Source: Phycisphaera mikurensis NBRC 102666 (GTDB lineage: Bacteria > Planctomycetota > Phycisphaerae > Phycisphaerales > SM1A02). Taken from it: DNA of 44,669 nucleotides. The stretch spans positions 1 to 44,669 of the forward strand of contig CAMDUB010000016.1 in the NCBI GenBank assembly GCA_945878575.1. The letters run 5' to 3'. Of the stretch, positions 32,320-40,414 are shown piece by piece (the first letter of the stretch is position 1; each line of letters starts with the position of its first letter). The translations under genes and the position numbers were made by a program. The notes beneath the pieces were generated by a model. It did no database searches. It saw only the letters and a program-made list of their open reading frames with translations, and was not told where the DNA came from.

Positions 32320-32348
32320 TTGAATTGGCAAAACCTTCGCCATAAATC
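32320..32348 (+). promoter_or_regulatory. Candidate promoter of the first dockerin-tail gene
   Basis: TTGAAT (32320-32325), 17-base spacer, TAAATC (32343-32348). Competes with the TACTCT at 32401-32406 as the true start region. Confidence 0.35.
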
Positions 32349-32532
32349 ACAACCTGCCCAAACCTTCAGACATCACACTTTCCCGGTCAGTATTCCGGGC
32401 TACTCTTGAACTGGACCAACGCGACGAGCGTTGTTTGTCCAACGGATCCTGTTACACGCGGGCACTCGCCCAACCGTGGTTGTTGCCAAAGCCCCAGACT
32501 TTACGAATACAAAGATCAAGGAACTTTCACAC

Positions 32533-33954
32533 ATGAACGCACGCATACTCATCGGAACATTGGCTGCTGCAGGTCTCGCCCTCGGAGTTGGGCAAATGAC
32601 CGCTACGGCTGTGCCGGGCGATGGTGGGACCAGTGACTCGCAAGCCGGACCAGATGTCACGGTTGGTGCCATCCCGGACGTGTCGAAGTACGGCGCAGCC
32701 ACCGTCAACGGTGTAAGCATCATGGCGTACGCCTTTGGTTCCACTAGTTGCAACATTGGCACACAGCAACTTGCTTGGTACGCCAACACAGCCAACCACC
32801 CAGTGATCCCCCAGAATGCATACCGCGTCAAGAACGGGCGTATCGAACAAATCGGGATGAGTTGGATGAAGTACGGCTTCTGCGCATTGCAGCAATCGCT
32901 GTGTGGACCGTGTACCTCCGCTGGCAGTGGCTGCCCGAGCCTCTTGGGTATCGGTTGCAGCGATCCGTATACCTCGGGCCTGAATGGGACACAGAGTGAC
33001 CTGGGGCCGCGCTCAAAGGTAAATCCCTCTACAGGCGTATTTCCAGCCGACACGGCCGCAGAAACAAGCACTTGGCCGTCGATTCCGACTGGTCAGGGCG
33101 CAATCGGCCGCCGTGTGCAGATCAACGCCAATGACCTGAATCCCGCGCAGAACACTGGCGCCGTCTATATGGCCGAATGCCAATACGTGCACCCACAGGA
33201 TGCTGCCAACAATAACGACAACAACAACGCCAGCTACCGATTGTTTACGGTCGGCACGCTCACCAACGGGGCGTACACGCTCGCTCTCTCAGGGTCAACA
33301 TTCCAGCAGAAGCCCGCCATCTTTCACTGGGGGACAGTGGTTCCGAGCGTTGCTTACTCCGTGGTTGACATGACCGACGGCCGCTTCGTCGTTGGCTACA
33401 ACGTCACCCCGAACACCAACGGCACGTACCACTACGAGTATGCGATCTACAACATGAACTCGGATTCTGCCGCAAGCGGTTTCTCGATTCCGATTCCAGA
33501 CGCAGTGACGGTGACCAACGCAACGTTTAAGGACATTGCATATCACTCCGGCGAGCCATATGACGGCACGGACTGGACCATTTCCAATAGCGGTGGTCAG
33601 TTGCGCTGGCAGTGCACGCAGACCTTTGCGCAGAATGCCAATGCCAACGCATTGCGATTCGGCACCCTCTACAACTTTGCGTTTGACGCAAACAGCCCAG
33701 GAGTGATTGGCAACACTGCCCTGGGCGTGTTCAAGACCGGTGCAAGCATTGTTGTTAGCGGATTGGTTCCTGCAAATCCTTGCCGCGTTGGCGACTTGGA
33801 CTGCAACGGGATCATCAACGGTGCTGATCTGGGAACGCTGCTTTCCAACTGGGGCCCATGCCCTGGTGGCATCCCTGGATGCGTCGGCGACCTCAACAAC
33901 AACGGTATCGTTGACGGCGGCGACCTGGGATCGATGCTTTCCAACTGGGGTTAA
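32533..33954 (+). CDS. Secreted protein with C-terminal dockerin-like repeats, paralogue A
   Basis: Protein of 473 residues; ATG 32533 begins a signal peptide (about 1-28, MNARILIGTLAAAGLALGVG). The body is not recognised; it contains a Cys-rich stretch near 120-150 (CALQQSLCGPCTSAGSGCPS) and an Asn-rich run NNNDNNNASYRL near 235. The last 55 residues hold two Ca-binding loops typical of dockerins: GDLDCNGIINGADLGTLLSN then GDLNNNGIVDGGDLGSMLSN. In planctomycetes such tails are common on exported proteins; whether they dock to a cohesin is not known. The paralogue at 34037 is very similar throughout. A strong hairpin follows at 33978-34006. Confidence 0.85.
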   Translation: MNARILIGTLAAAGLALGVGQMTATAVPGDGGTSDSQAGPDVTVGAIPDVSKYGAATVNGVSIMAYAFGSTSCNIGTQQLAWYANTANHPVIPQNAYRVKNGRIEQIGMSWMKYGFCALQQSLCGPCTSAGSGCPSLLGIGCSDPYTSGLNGTQSDLGPRSKVNPSTGVFPADTAAETSTWPSIPTGQGAIGRRVQINANDLNPAQNTGAVYMAECQYVHPQDAANNNDNNNASYRLFTVGTLTNGAYTLALSGSTFQQKPAIFHWGTVVPSVAYSVVDMTDGRFVVGYNVTPNTNGTYHYEYAIYNMNSDSAASGFSIPIPDAVTVTNATFKDIAYHSGEPYDGTDWTISNSGGQLRWQCTQTFAQNANANALRFGTLYNFAFDANSPGVIGNTALGVFKTGASIVVSGLVPANPCRVGDLDCNGIINGADLGTLLSNWGPCPGGIPGCVGDLNNNGIVDGGDLGSMLSNWG

Positions 33955-33977
33955 TGCCTCATAGTGACTGAGACCAT

Positions 33978-34006
33978 CCGCCGCCCGGCATTGTGCCGGG
34001 CGGCGG
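33978..34006 (+). terminator. GC-rich hairpin between the two dockerin-tail genes
   Basis: Perfect 13-bp stem (33978-33990 with 33994-34006) and a 3-base loop, followed by CTTTC. It may reduce readthrough into, or stabilise a processed end before, paralogue B. Confidence 0.7.
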
Positions 34007-34036
34007 CTTTCAAAAGACTTGGACAAGGAACTGTCA

Positions 34037-35449
34037 ATGAAGATTCGAACACTGATTGGGACGCTCGCTACCGCCGGTATCGCCCTTGGAGTTGGGCAGA
34101 TGACCGCAACGGCAGTGCCGGGCGACGGTGGAACAAGTGACTCGCAAGCCGGACCGGACGTCATTGTTGGCGGTATGCCGGACGTGTCAAAGTACGGCGG
34201 AGCCGTCGTCAACGGCGTAAGCATCATGGCGTACGCGTTTGGTTCCACCAGTTGCAACATCGGCACTCAGCAACTCGATTGGTACAGCGGAACCAGCAAT
34301 CATCCGATCATCCCGCAGAATGCCTACCGCATCAAGAATGGTCGCATTGAGCAAATTGGACTCAGTTGGATGAAACACGGCTTCTGCGCATTGCAGCAAA
34401 CGCTGTGCGGATCGTGTGTTCCCGCTGGCAGTGGCTGCCCGAGCCTCTTGGGTATCGGTTGCAGCGACCCGTATACCTCGGGCTTGAACGGATCACAGAC
34501 TGACCTTGGTCCGCGCTTTGAGGCCAACCCATCCACCGGCTACTTCCCCGCCACTGGATCAACCACATGGCCGTCAATTCCGAGTGGTCAAAGCGCGATC
34601 GCCCGCCGTGTGCAGATCAAGGCCGCGGACCTTGATCCGGCGCAGAATGCTGGCGCCGTCTACGTGGCCGAGTGCCAATACGTGCACCCACAGGATGCCG
34701 CCAACAATAACGACAACAACAACGCCAGCTACCGATTGTTTACGGTGGGAGCGCTCTCCGGTGGGGCGTACACGCTCTCGCTCACTGGCTCGACGTTCCA
34801 ACAGAAGGCCGCCATCTATGCCTGGTCGGTGGTCTCACCAACGGTGAGTTACGCGGTGGCTGATGCGCCCGATGGTCGGTACATCGTTGCAAGCAATGTC
34901 ACCACCAACACGGATGGTTCGTACCACTACGAATACGCCATCTTTAACTACAACTCCGACAGCGCTGGACGTAGTTTCTCCATGCCGATTCCAGTCGGCG
35001 TCACGGTGAGCAACATGTCGTTCAAGGACATCGCCTATCACTCTGGCGAGCCGTACAACAGTACCGACTGGACCATGACCATGGCAGGCGGCATGATGAA
35101 GTGGGAGTGCACTGAGACTTTCGCGCAGAACGCCAACGCCAACGCACTCCGGTGGAGCACGCTCTACAACTTCTCGTTTGATTCAAACGGGATACCAGGA
35201 AACGGCAACGCAACAATCGGGCTCTTTAAGACGGGTGGCTCGTTAGGCGTTGCAACACAGGTGCCGGTGAATCCATGCAGATTCGGCGATCTGGACTGCA
35301 ACGGAGTGGTGAATGGCGGCGACTTGGGGCTCCTCCTTGCAAATTGGGGTCTGTGCCCCAACGGCACGGCTGGATGCTTCGCTGACTTGGATCGCAACGG
35401 CGTGGTGAACGGCGCTGATATGGGCTTCCTGATGGGGAACTGGGGCTGA
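34037..35449 (+). CDS. Secreted protein with C-terminal dockerin-like repeats, paralogue B
   Basis: Protein of 470 residues, tandem duplicate of paralogue A, with signal peptide MKIRTLIGTLATAGIALGVG. The Cys-rich segment (CALQQTLCGSCVPAGSGCPS), the NNNDNNNASYRLFTVG run and the segment KDIAYHSGEPYNSTDWTMTM are retained, and the dockerin-like end reads GDLDCNGVVNGGDLGLLLAN then ADLDRNGVVNGADMGFLMGN. ATG 34037 follows AAGGAACTGTCA, with AAGGA as ribosome binding site, only 30 bases after the intergenic hairpin, so it may rely on readthrough from paralogue A. Function of the body is unknown. Confidence 0.86.
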   Translation: MKIRTLIGTLATAGIALGVGQMTATAVPGDGGTSDSQAGPDVIVGGMPDVSKYGGAVVNGVSIMAYAFGSTSCNIGTQQLDWYSGTSNHPIIPQNAYRIKNGRIEQIGLSWMKHGFCALQQTLCGSCVPAGSGCPSLLGIGCSDPYTSGLNGSQTDLGPRFEANPSTGYFPATGSTTWPSIPSGQSAIARRVQIKAADLDPAQNAGAVYVAECQYVHPQDAANNNDNNNASYRLFTVGALSGGAYTLSLTGSTFQQKAAIYAWSVVSPTVSYAVADAPDGRYIVASNVTTNTDGSYHYEYAIFNYNSDSAGRSFSMPIPVGVTVSNMSFKDIAYHSGEPYNSTDWTMTMAGGMMKWECTETFAQNANANALRWSTLYNFSFDSNGIPGNGNATIGLFKTGGSLGVATQVPVNPCRFGDLDCNGVVNGGDLGLLLANWGLCPNGTAGCFADLDRNGVVNGADMGFLMGNWG

Positions 35450-35497
35450 TTGAAGTGAGCGCCGGCATGACTCCGGCGAGTGAATACAGAAACCAAT

Positions 35498-35527
35498 ACG
35501 CCGCCCGGCCATGTGCCGGGCGGCGTT
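35498..35527 (+). terminator. Hairpin after dockerin-tail paralogue B
   Basis: Perfect 12-bp stem (35498-35509 with 35515-35526), related in sequence to the hairpin at 33978 (both contain CCGCCCGGC/GCCGGGCGG), then TTGTTGATTT. Confidence 0.8.
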
Positions 35528-35556
35528 GTTGATTTCGGCTTACAGTTGTCACCCCG

Positions 35557-36243
35557 ATGGCAGATCCCGCACCCAACGCCCCCGATCGCCCGCGCCTGGA
35601 ACCCATGGCACTGGCCGCGTTCTTGGTGGCGCTGGTGCTTGGTTGGTGCCCACTCACCGGGCTTGGGGCGATTGTGTTGGCCGCCATTGCGCTCCGGCGC
35701 ATTCGGCGTCCGGGCGTAGCGCGCACGGGAAACGGGCTGGCGATTGCGGCCATGGTGATTGCCACCGGAATTCTGTTCACCGAAGGCTGGTTGCTCGGCG
35801 AATTGCAAACGGAAGTGCAAGAGTCGATGGAAACGCAAGCGGTGGATTCCATTGAAGCGAGCCTGACCGTACTGCCCGCCGTAGCGGCGGAGTGGGACGA
35901 GCGAAGTACCCCACCCGAGGAGAATGAACGCGCGCAGTTTGCGCGGCAGATCGCATCGCAAGCCGGAGCAGTCCGGCAAGTCACCGTGACGCGGCGCAGT
36001 GTGGAAGGATTGACCGACCCTACTATTTCCACGGCGTTCAATGCCAGTTGTGAGCGCGGTACGGTGTTTGGTAACGCCACGTTTGCAACGGTTCCGGCAA
36101 CCTTGCCGCCAAAGTTAGTGCTTCGATCCATTGAAGTGGAATTTGCGGGCGTACGCGCGCAGCTGCCTGCCGTGGATGCTGGACCCACCACCCCACCAAC
36201 GATTGCGCCTACTGCACCGCTACCGGCTCCGAGCACACCATGA
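35557..36243 (+). CDS. DUF4190-like membrane protein 1
   Basis: Protein of 228 residues with two membrane helices in the N-terminal third (about 18-45, MALAAFLVALVLGWCPLTGL region, and about 58-78), separated by a short Arg-rich loop RRIRRPGVARTGNG that resembles the DUF4190 hairpin (LA-SLVLGI...G-ALAIAGL). The rest is a soluble part of about 120 residues and a Pro/Thr-rich tail, likely outside the cytoplasm. Its stop overlaps the next start by four bases (36240-36243). Role unknown; co-transcription with an MlaF-like ATPase hints at envelope function. Confidence 0.7.
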   Translation: MADPAPNAPDRPRLEPMALAAFLVALVLGWCPLTGLGAIVLAAIALRRIRRPGVARTGNGLAIAAMVIATGILFTEGWLLGELQTEVQESMETQAVDSIEASLTVLPAVAAEWDERSTPPEENERAQFARQIASQAGAVRQVTVTRRSVEGLTDPTISTAFNASCERGTVFGNATFATVPATLPPKLVLRSIEVEFAGVRAQLPAVDAGPTTPPTIAPTAPLPAPSTP

Positions 36244-36971
36244 ATACCGACGGGATTCCTTCAACATCATTACCCTCGCAACTCCCGGATTCGGAAACAC
36301 GCGCCGATGGTCCGGTGCGTTGGAGCCGATTGGCGATGGCATCGATCGTGCTTTCGGTACTTCCGATCGGAAGCATCTTGGCGCCGCTCCTGGGAATTGT
36401 TGCGCTGTTTCGATTCCGTGGTCGTCCGAACCTTCTGGGACGCGGGCTGGCGTGGGGTGGCATCGTCCTCGGGTTGATTGCTAGTTCCATCATGGTGGCG
36501 TCGGCGTATGGGATCTATCGATCATTTATGGATCTGACCGCTCGTCCCAGTACTGCGCTGCAAGCGGCGTGGACGGGTGATGCAGAACAGTTCCGGCTGC
36601 AGATGGCTGGTCCAGGGAAAGATGCCACCACCGCCACCATCAACGCGTGGATTGCGCCGCTTCGGGAACGATTCGGCACGCTCGACGCTGTGGAACTTGC
36701 CCCGAGCACCCCCGCAGTCGCTGGGACCACCCAACCCGTAGCGCGTACGGAACGAGAAATGCGCGCCCTGTATGTCGCGGTGTTCCGCAAGGATTCCGGG
36801 CTTACCCGCCTGCCGCTGGAAGTGACGTTTGAGCGCCCCGTGGGGGTGGACGCCGTTACCGCCATCTTGGTGCGCCGATTCGGCTTCGACCTCCCCGACG
36901 GAACGCGTATCGTGTTCCCTGACGATGAACTCACCGACCCCGAGCAGCCAGCCGCAGACCCCCGCCCCTGA
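36240..36971 (+). CDS. DUF4190-like membrane protein 2
   Basis: Protein of 243 residues built like its upstream neighbour: two hydrophobic helices at about residues 28-55 (MASIVLSVLPIGSILAPLLG) and 65-92 with a short basic loop (RFRGRPNLLGRG) between them, followed by a soluble part of about 140 residues. Sequence identity to the neighbour is low, but topology and 4-base overlap suggest a functional pair. Its last 47 bases overlap the start of the ABC ATPase gene. Confidence 0.7.
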   Translation: MNTDGIPSTSLPSQLPDSETRADGPVRWSRLAMASIVLSVLPIGSILAPLLGIVALFRFRGRPNLLGRGLAWGGIVLGLIASSIMVASAYGIYRSFMDLTARPSTALQAAWTGDAEQFRLQMAGPGKDATTATINAWIAPLRERFGTLDAVELAPSTPAVAGTTQPVARTEREMRALYVAVFRKDSGLTRLPLEVTFERPVGVDAVTAILVRRFGFDLPDGTRIVFPDDELTDPEQPAADPRP

Positions 36972-37848
36972 CCAAGAGGTGGTCATCGAAGTTGACGACC
37001 TGCTTATGCAGTTCGGCAGCCAGACCGTACTCACCGGGCTTGACCTGAAAGTTCGGCGCGGCGAGACGCTGGTCATCATGGGCGGTTCCGGATGTGGCAA
37101 GAGCACCCTGCTGCGCTTAATGATTGGAGCAATCGCTCCGACGCGCGGCAAGATCCGACTGTTCGGTGAAGACATTGCGGTTGCAAGCGAAGCAAACCTC
37201 GACGCCCTGCGCAAGCGGTTTGGCATTCTGTTTCAGAGCGCGGCGCTCTATCAGTCGATGTCCATTGCGGAGAATGTGGCGCTACCGATGCGCGAGTTGA
37301 CGGACCTTCCGGGCGATCTCATTGATCTGCAGGTCAAGATGAAACTGGAAGCTGTTGGACTGCGCGAGCATGCTGACAAGTTCCCCGCACAGATTTCTGG
37401 TGGCATGAAGAAGCGCGCTGGCCTGGCGCGCGCGCTCGCACTTGATCCGGAAATCATTTTCTATGACGAACCAAGTGCCGGTCTCGATCCGGTGACGAGC
37501 GCGGAAATTGACCAATTGATTCTGACGCTCACTAAGAAACTTGGCGTGACCAGCGTGGTGGTGACGCACGAAATGGATAGTGCCTTCACCATTGCTGACC
37601 GCATGGTGATGCTTGATAAGGGACGTTGCCTGAAGATTGCGCCGCGCGCTGATTACGAGCGCATTCGCAGCGTCAGTAAGGATGAGGCCGCAGTCATGCC
37701 AGAGGATGACCGGATTGTTCGGCAATTCGTTCGCGGCGATGCGTTTGGGCCGATCACCGATCGGCGCACGCTCACCAGTTATTCCGATGATTTGATGGGA
37801 TTGCTTGGGCACATGCCCGCATCGCCGTCAATCACGCCTTCGCGTTGA
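36925..37848 (+). CDS. MlaF-like ABC transporter ATP-binding protein
   Basis: ABC ATPase of 307 residues. Walker A GGSGCGKST, Q-loop ILFQSAALYQSMSIAENVAL, signature ISGGMKKRAGLARALALDPE and Walker B IIFYDEPSAGLDPVTS are intact. The Met-Lys-Lys-Arg form of the signature and the FQSAALYQSMSI Q-loop are typical of MlaF, the ATPase of MCE lipid transporters. The start is ATG 36925 within the preceding gene; the frame is open from 36829 but lacks support there. The likely partners in this window are the two MCE proteins at 8243 and 9611, about 27 kb away; the permease is not seen. The C-terminal 45 residues extend beyond the usual end. Confidence 0.88.
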   Translation: MNSPTPSSQPQTPAPDQEVVIEVDDLLMQFGSQTVLTGLDLKVRRGETLVIMGGSGCGKSTLLRLMIGAIAPTRGKIRLFGEDIAVASEANLDALRKRFGILFQSAALYQSMSIAENVALPMRELTDLPGDLIDLQVKMKLEAVGLREHADKFPAQISGGMKKRAGLARALALDPEIIFYDEPSAGLDPVTSAEIDQLILTLTKKLGVTSVVVTHEMDSAFTIADRMVMLDKGRCLKIAPRADYERIRSVSKDEAAVMPEDDRIVRQFVRGDAFGPITDRRTLTSYSDDLMGLLGHMPASPSITPSR

Positions 37849-37891
37849 TGTACGCGGCACGCCACGGAACCGGCGCGCCATTGATGCACGG

Positions 37892-39283
37892 ATGCAGACT
37901 ATGAAGCCCTTTCCGAAATCACTCAGCGGCAGCCGCGTCACCGTCATGGGGCTCGGGCAGTTTGGCGGTGGACTGGGAGTCACCCGTTGGCTCGTGGAGC
38001 GCGGTGCACGCGTACTACTCACTGACCGTGATCCCGCCGAGAAGTTGGCACGGCCATTAGCCGCATTGGAATCAGCAATTGCCAATGGGTCCGTGACACT
38101 GCGGCTTGGCGGTCATGACGAGGCGGACTTTGTGAACGCCGACCTGGTGATTGCCAATCCGGCCGTACCGACGCCATGGACCAACGTGTACCTCAGCGCG
38201 GCGCGCGCGGCGGGCACGCCAGTGACCACGGAAATCAGGCTGGCGGTGGACACGCTCAACCGCGATCGCACCGTTGCGGTGACTGGAAGTGCGGGCAAAA
38301 GCAGCACCGCCAGCATGTTGGCCCTCATTCTGAACGATGAAGGGCGTGCCGCACAACTTGCGGGAAACATTGGTGGATCGATCTTGAGTTCGCCGCGCGT
38401 TGCTGGCGAGTGGACAGTGCTTGAACTCTCCAGCGCCATGTTGTGGTGGCTCACCGATGGCGCCGCATGGGCGGGGCTGGAACCGTGGGCGGCGCGCGTT
38501 GCAGCGCTCACCAACTTGGCTCCAAATCATGTGGACTGGCACGGTTCGTTTGAACACTATGTCACCAGCAAGTCAGGAATCCGGCGCGGCCAACGAGCGG
38601 GCGACGTGTTTGTGTCGCTCTTTACGGAAGAGCAGCCGGCCGCAGCCACGGACGTGGCGCACGCAACCGGCGGCGCGTGGTGGGAAGGCGCGGCGGTGCC
38701 GACCGCGGCAGAGTGTGCGGCACTGCTGGAGTCCATTGATCTGCCATACGTGCCCGGCGAGCACCAGCGCCGGAATGCCCGGCTCGCGGTGCTCGCAGCG
38801 GAGGCAGCGATCCGCTCGGAGGGTCAAGCGCCCAACCGCGCACGGCTGGTGGCGAAACTTGCCGAATTCCGCCCACTGCCGCATCGGTTGGAACTGGTGG
38901 GAACGCACGGGGGAATGCGCTGCTTCAATGATTCCAAGAGCACCACCCCGGATGCCACGCTCTTGGCGATTACTTCGTTTCCTGATCCGCGGCGCATTCA
39001 CCTGATCGCTGGTGGCTACGACAAAAAGGTTGATCTGTCCGCGATCCGCGACTTGGCTCCGCAACTTGCTGGCCTCTACGCGATTGGGGCAACTGCGCCG
39101 CAACTGGCGCCTGCTCCGCCGGCGGTCGATTGCGGAACATTGGAACAGGCGGTGCGCGCGGCCGCCGCGCGGGCACAACCCGGCGATGTGTTGCTCCTTT
39201 CGCCCGCCTGCGCAAGTTGGGGTCAATTCACCAACTATGAGCACCGGGGCGATTCCTTCGCGGCATTGGTGAAGTCTCTGTAG
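37892..39283 (+). CDS. murD: UDP-N-acetylmuramoyl-L-alanine--D-glutamate ligase
   Basis: Adds D-glutamate to UDP-MurNAc-L-Ala. Rossmann-like N-terminal domain with VTVMGLGQFGGGLGVTRWL, ATP-binding central domain with VAVTGSAGKSSTASMLALIL, then the MurD-type C-terminal domain: CFNDSKSTTPDATLLAI, HLIAGGYDKKVDLS and LLLSPACASWGQFTNYEHRG. At about 463 residues it has normal length. The P-loop is GSAGKSS where most MurD have GTNGKST. ATG 37892 or 37901 may be the start. It lies in an apparent operon running to 41548. Confidence 0.92.
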   Translation: MQTMKPFPKSLSGSRVTVMGLGQFGGGLGVTRWLVERGARVLLTDRDPAEKLARPLAALESAIANGSVTLRLGGHDEADFVNADLVIANPAVPTPWTNVYLSAARAAGTPVTTEIRLAVDTLNRDRTVAVTGSAGKSSTASMLALILNDEGRAAQLAGNIGGSILSSPRVAGEWTVLELSSAMLWWLTDGAAWAGLEPWAARVAALTNLAPNHVDWHGSFEHYVTSKSGIRRGQRAGDVFVSLFTEEQPAAATDVAHATGGAWWEGAAVPTAAECAALLESIDLPYVPGEHQRRNARLAVLAAEAAIRSEGQAPNRARLVAKLAEFRPLPHRLELVGTHGGMRCFNDSKSTTPDATLLAITSFPDPRRIHLIAGGYDKKVDLSAIRDLAPQLAGLYAIGATAPQLAPAPPAVDCGTLEQAVRAAAARAQPGDVLLLSPACASWGQFTNYEHRGDSFAALVKSL

Positions 39284-39296
39284 GATTGCCGACAAA

Positions 39297-39845
39297 ATGG
39301 CTATGAACGCTGCTACCGATCGACCCTTTCCGCGCCGCATGGCGGTTGCCGCACTTTTGACCTCTTCGGTCATCATGGCGAGTGCCGTCGTGACGGGCTG
39401 CTACAGCACCTCGGGTGGCTTCATGCCGCACACCGATGGTGGCTTCACCTATGAGTCGACGCAGTTACTGCCGACCACGGTGATGGTGCTTAACTCCTGC
39501 GACCGCTCGCCGACCCATCCCAACGGCACGCCGTTCTTCATTATGGAGATCCCGCCGGGCAAGCAGTTGACCTTCAACTTTGAAGCTGACGGTGGTGACG
39601 ATCCAGTCAACCGCCCGGCACGCATGATGTACTCGCTCTGGAAGAAGGGGACGCAAACCGGCACCCTGGAGAACATCCTCAGTTGCCCAAGCGCCGCGTG
39701 CCGCAAGATTGTTGTCAGCTACCGCCCTGCCCCTGAGCAGGCGCGAGCAGACGAGTCCTACCGCATGCAAACTGGTAGCGATGCGCCCGGACCAGTTGCA
39801 CAGCCGCGTGCGCCTCGCACCGACCGCCAGTCATCGGATACCTGA
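39297..39845 (+). CDS. Small predicted lipoprotein
   Basis: Protein of 182 residues, unrecognised. The N-terminus has a basic start, a hydrophobic helix (about 15-31) and a lipobox VVTGC with Cys 35, followed by YSTSGGFMPH, so a lipid-anchored envelope protein is predicted. The body has two Cys close together (CPSAACRK, near 140) and an earlier one (NSCDRS), and a Pro/Arg-rich end. It lies 13 bases after murD and 3 bases before ispF. Confidence 0.7.
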   Translation: MAMNAATDRPFPRRMAVAALLTSSVIMASAVVTGCYSTSGGFMPHTDGGFTYESTQLLPTTVMVLNSCDRSPTHPNGTPFFIMEIPPGKQLTFNFEADGGDDPVNRPARMMYSLWKKGTQTGTLENILSCPSAACRKIVVSYRPAPEQARADESYRMQTGSDAPGPVAQPRAPRTDRQSSDT

Positions 39846-39848
39846 TTG

Positions 39849-40355
39849 ATGGCTGCCGAATATCGCATCGGTCACGGATATGACCTGCACCGGCTGGAAC
39901 CATGCGCGCCGCATGGCACTGGTCGTCCGTTCGTACTGGGTGGAGTGAGTTTCGAACATGATCGCGGGCCAGTGGCGCATTCCGATGGCGACGTGTTGAT
40001 GCACGCGGTCACCGACGCCATCCTGGGTGCGATCGGTGCTCCTGATATTGGGCAATTGTTTCCAGATACCGCGCCTGAGAATGATGGACGACCAAGCCGA
40101 ATATTCCTTGAAGAGGCCGTGCGCCGCATGCATGCCGCCGGTTGGAATATTGGAAATATGGACATGACGGTGATTTGCGAGCGCCCCAAATTGGGCGGGC
40201 GCAAGCAGGAAGTGCTGGCCCATCTGTCCCACATCTTGGGGGTGCCCGCCGCCGACCTCAACCTGAAGGGCAAGACGCACGAACGCGTGGACGCCGTGGG
40301 CGAAGGGCGTGCCATCGAGGCGCATGTAGTGGTGCTGTTGGTTCACAAGAAGTGA
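39849..40355 (+). CDS. ispF: 2-C-methyl-D-erythritol 2,4-cyclodiphosphate synthase
   Basis: Fifth enzyme of the MEP isoprenoid pathway, a zinc trimer. YRIGHGYDLHRLEP gives the Asp and His zinc ligands, VAHSDGDVLMHAVTDAILGA the second His and active site, then DIGQLFPDT, and the end segment LNLKGKTHERVDAVGEGRAI is diagnostic. The start is ATG 39849 (a TTG is one codon upstream); 168 residues, normal length. The MEP route is therefore the isoprenoid source, while the HMG-CoA lyase in this window points to leucine catabolism rather than mevalonate synthesis. Confidence 0.96.
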   Translation: MAAEYRIGHGYDLHRLEPCAPHGTGRPFVLGGVSFEHDRGPVAHSDGDVLMHAVTDAILGAIGAPDIGQLFPDTAPENDGRPSRIFLEEAVRRMHAAGWNIGNMDMTVICERPKLGGRKQEVLAHLSHILGVPAADLNLKGKTHERVDAVGEGRAIEAHVVVLLVHKK

Positions 40356-40414
40356 TGGCGGAACCGCGGTGAAGGCGACGGGGATCGAAAGATCGCCATA
40401 CGATCACCTTCCTT

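Larger units (their letters stand above)
32158..32532 (+). other. Intergenic region of 375 bases
   Basis: No gene seen. It holds the terminator of array copy 6 (32204-32243), a small CCCC/GGGG hairpin near 32280, a candidate promoter TTGAAT-N17-TAAATC (32320-32348) and a second -10-like TACTCT (32401-32406) inside CCGGGCTACTCTT, a 13-mer that recurs upstream of the GH13 gene. The last 60 bases before ATG 32533 contain AAGGAACTTTCACAC, with AAGGA as a ribosome binding site. Confidence 0.6.
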
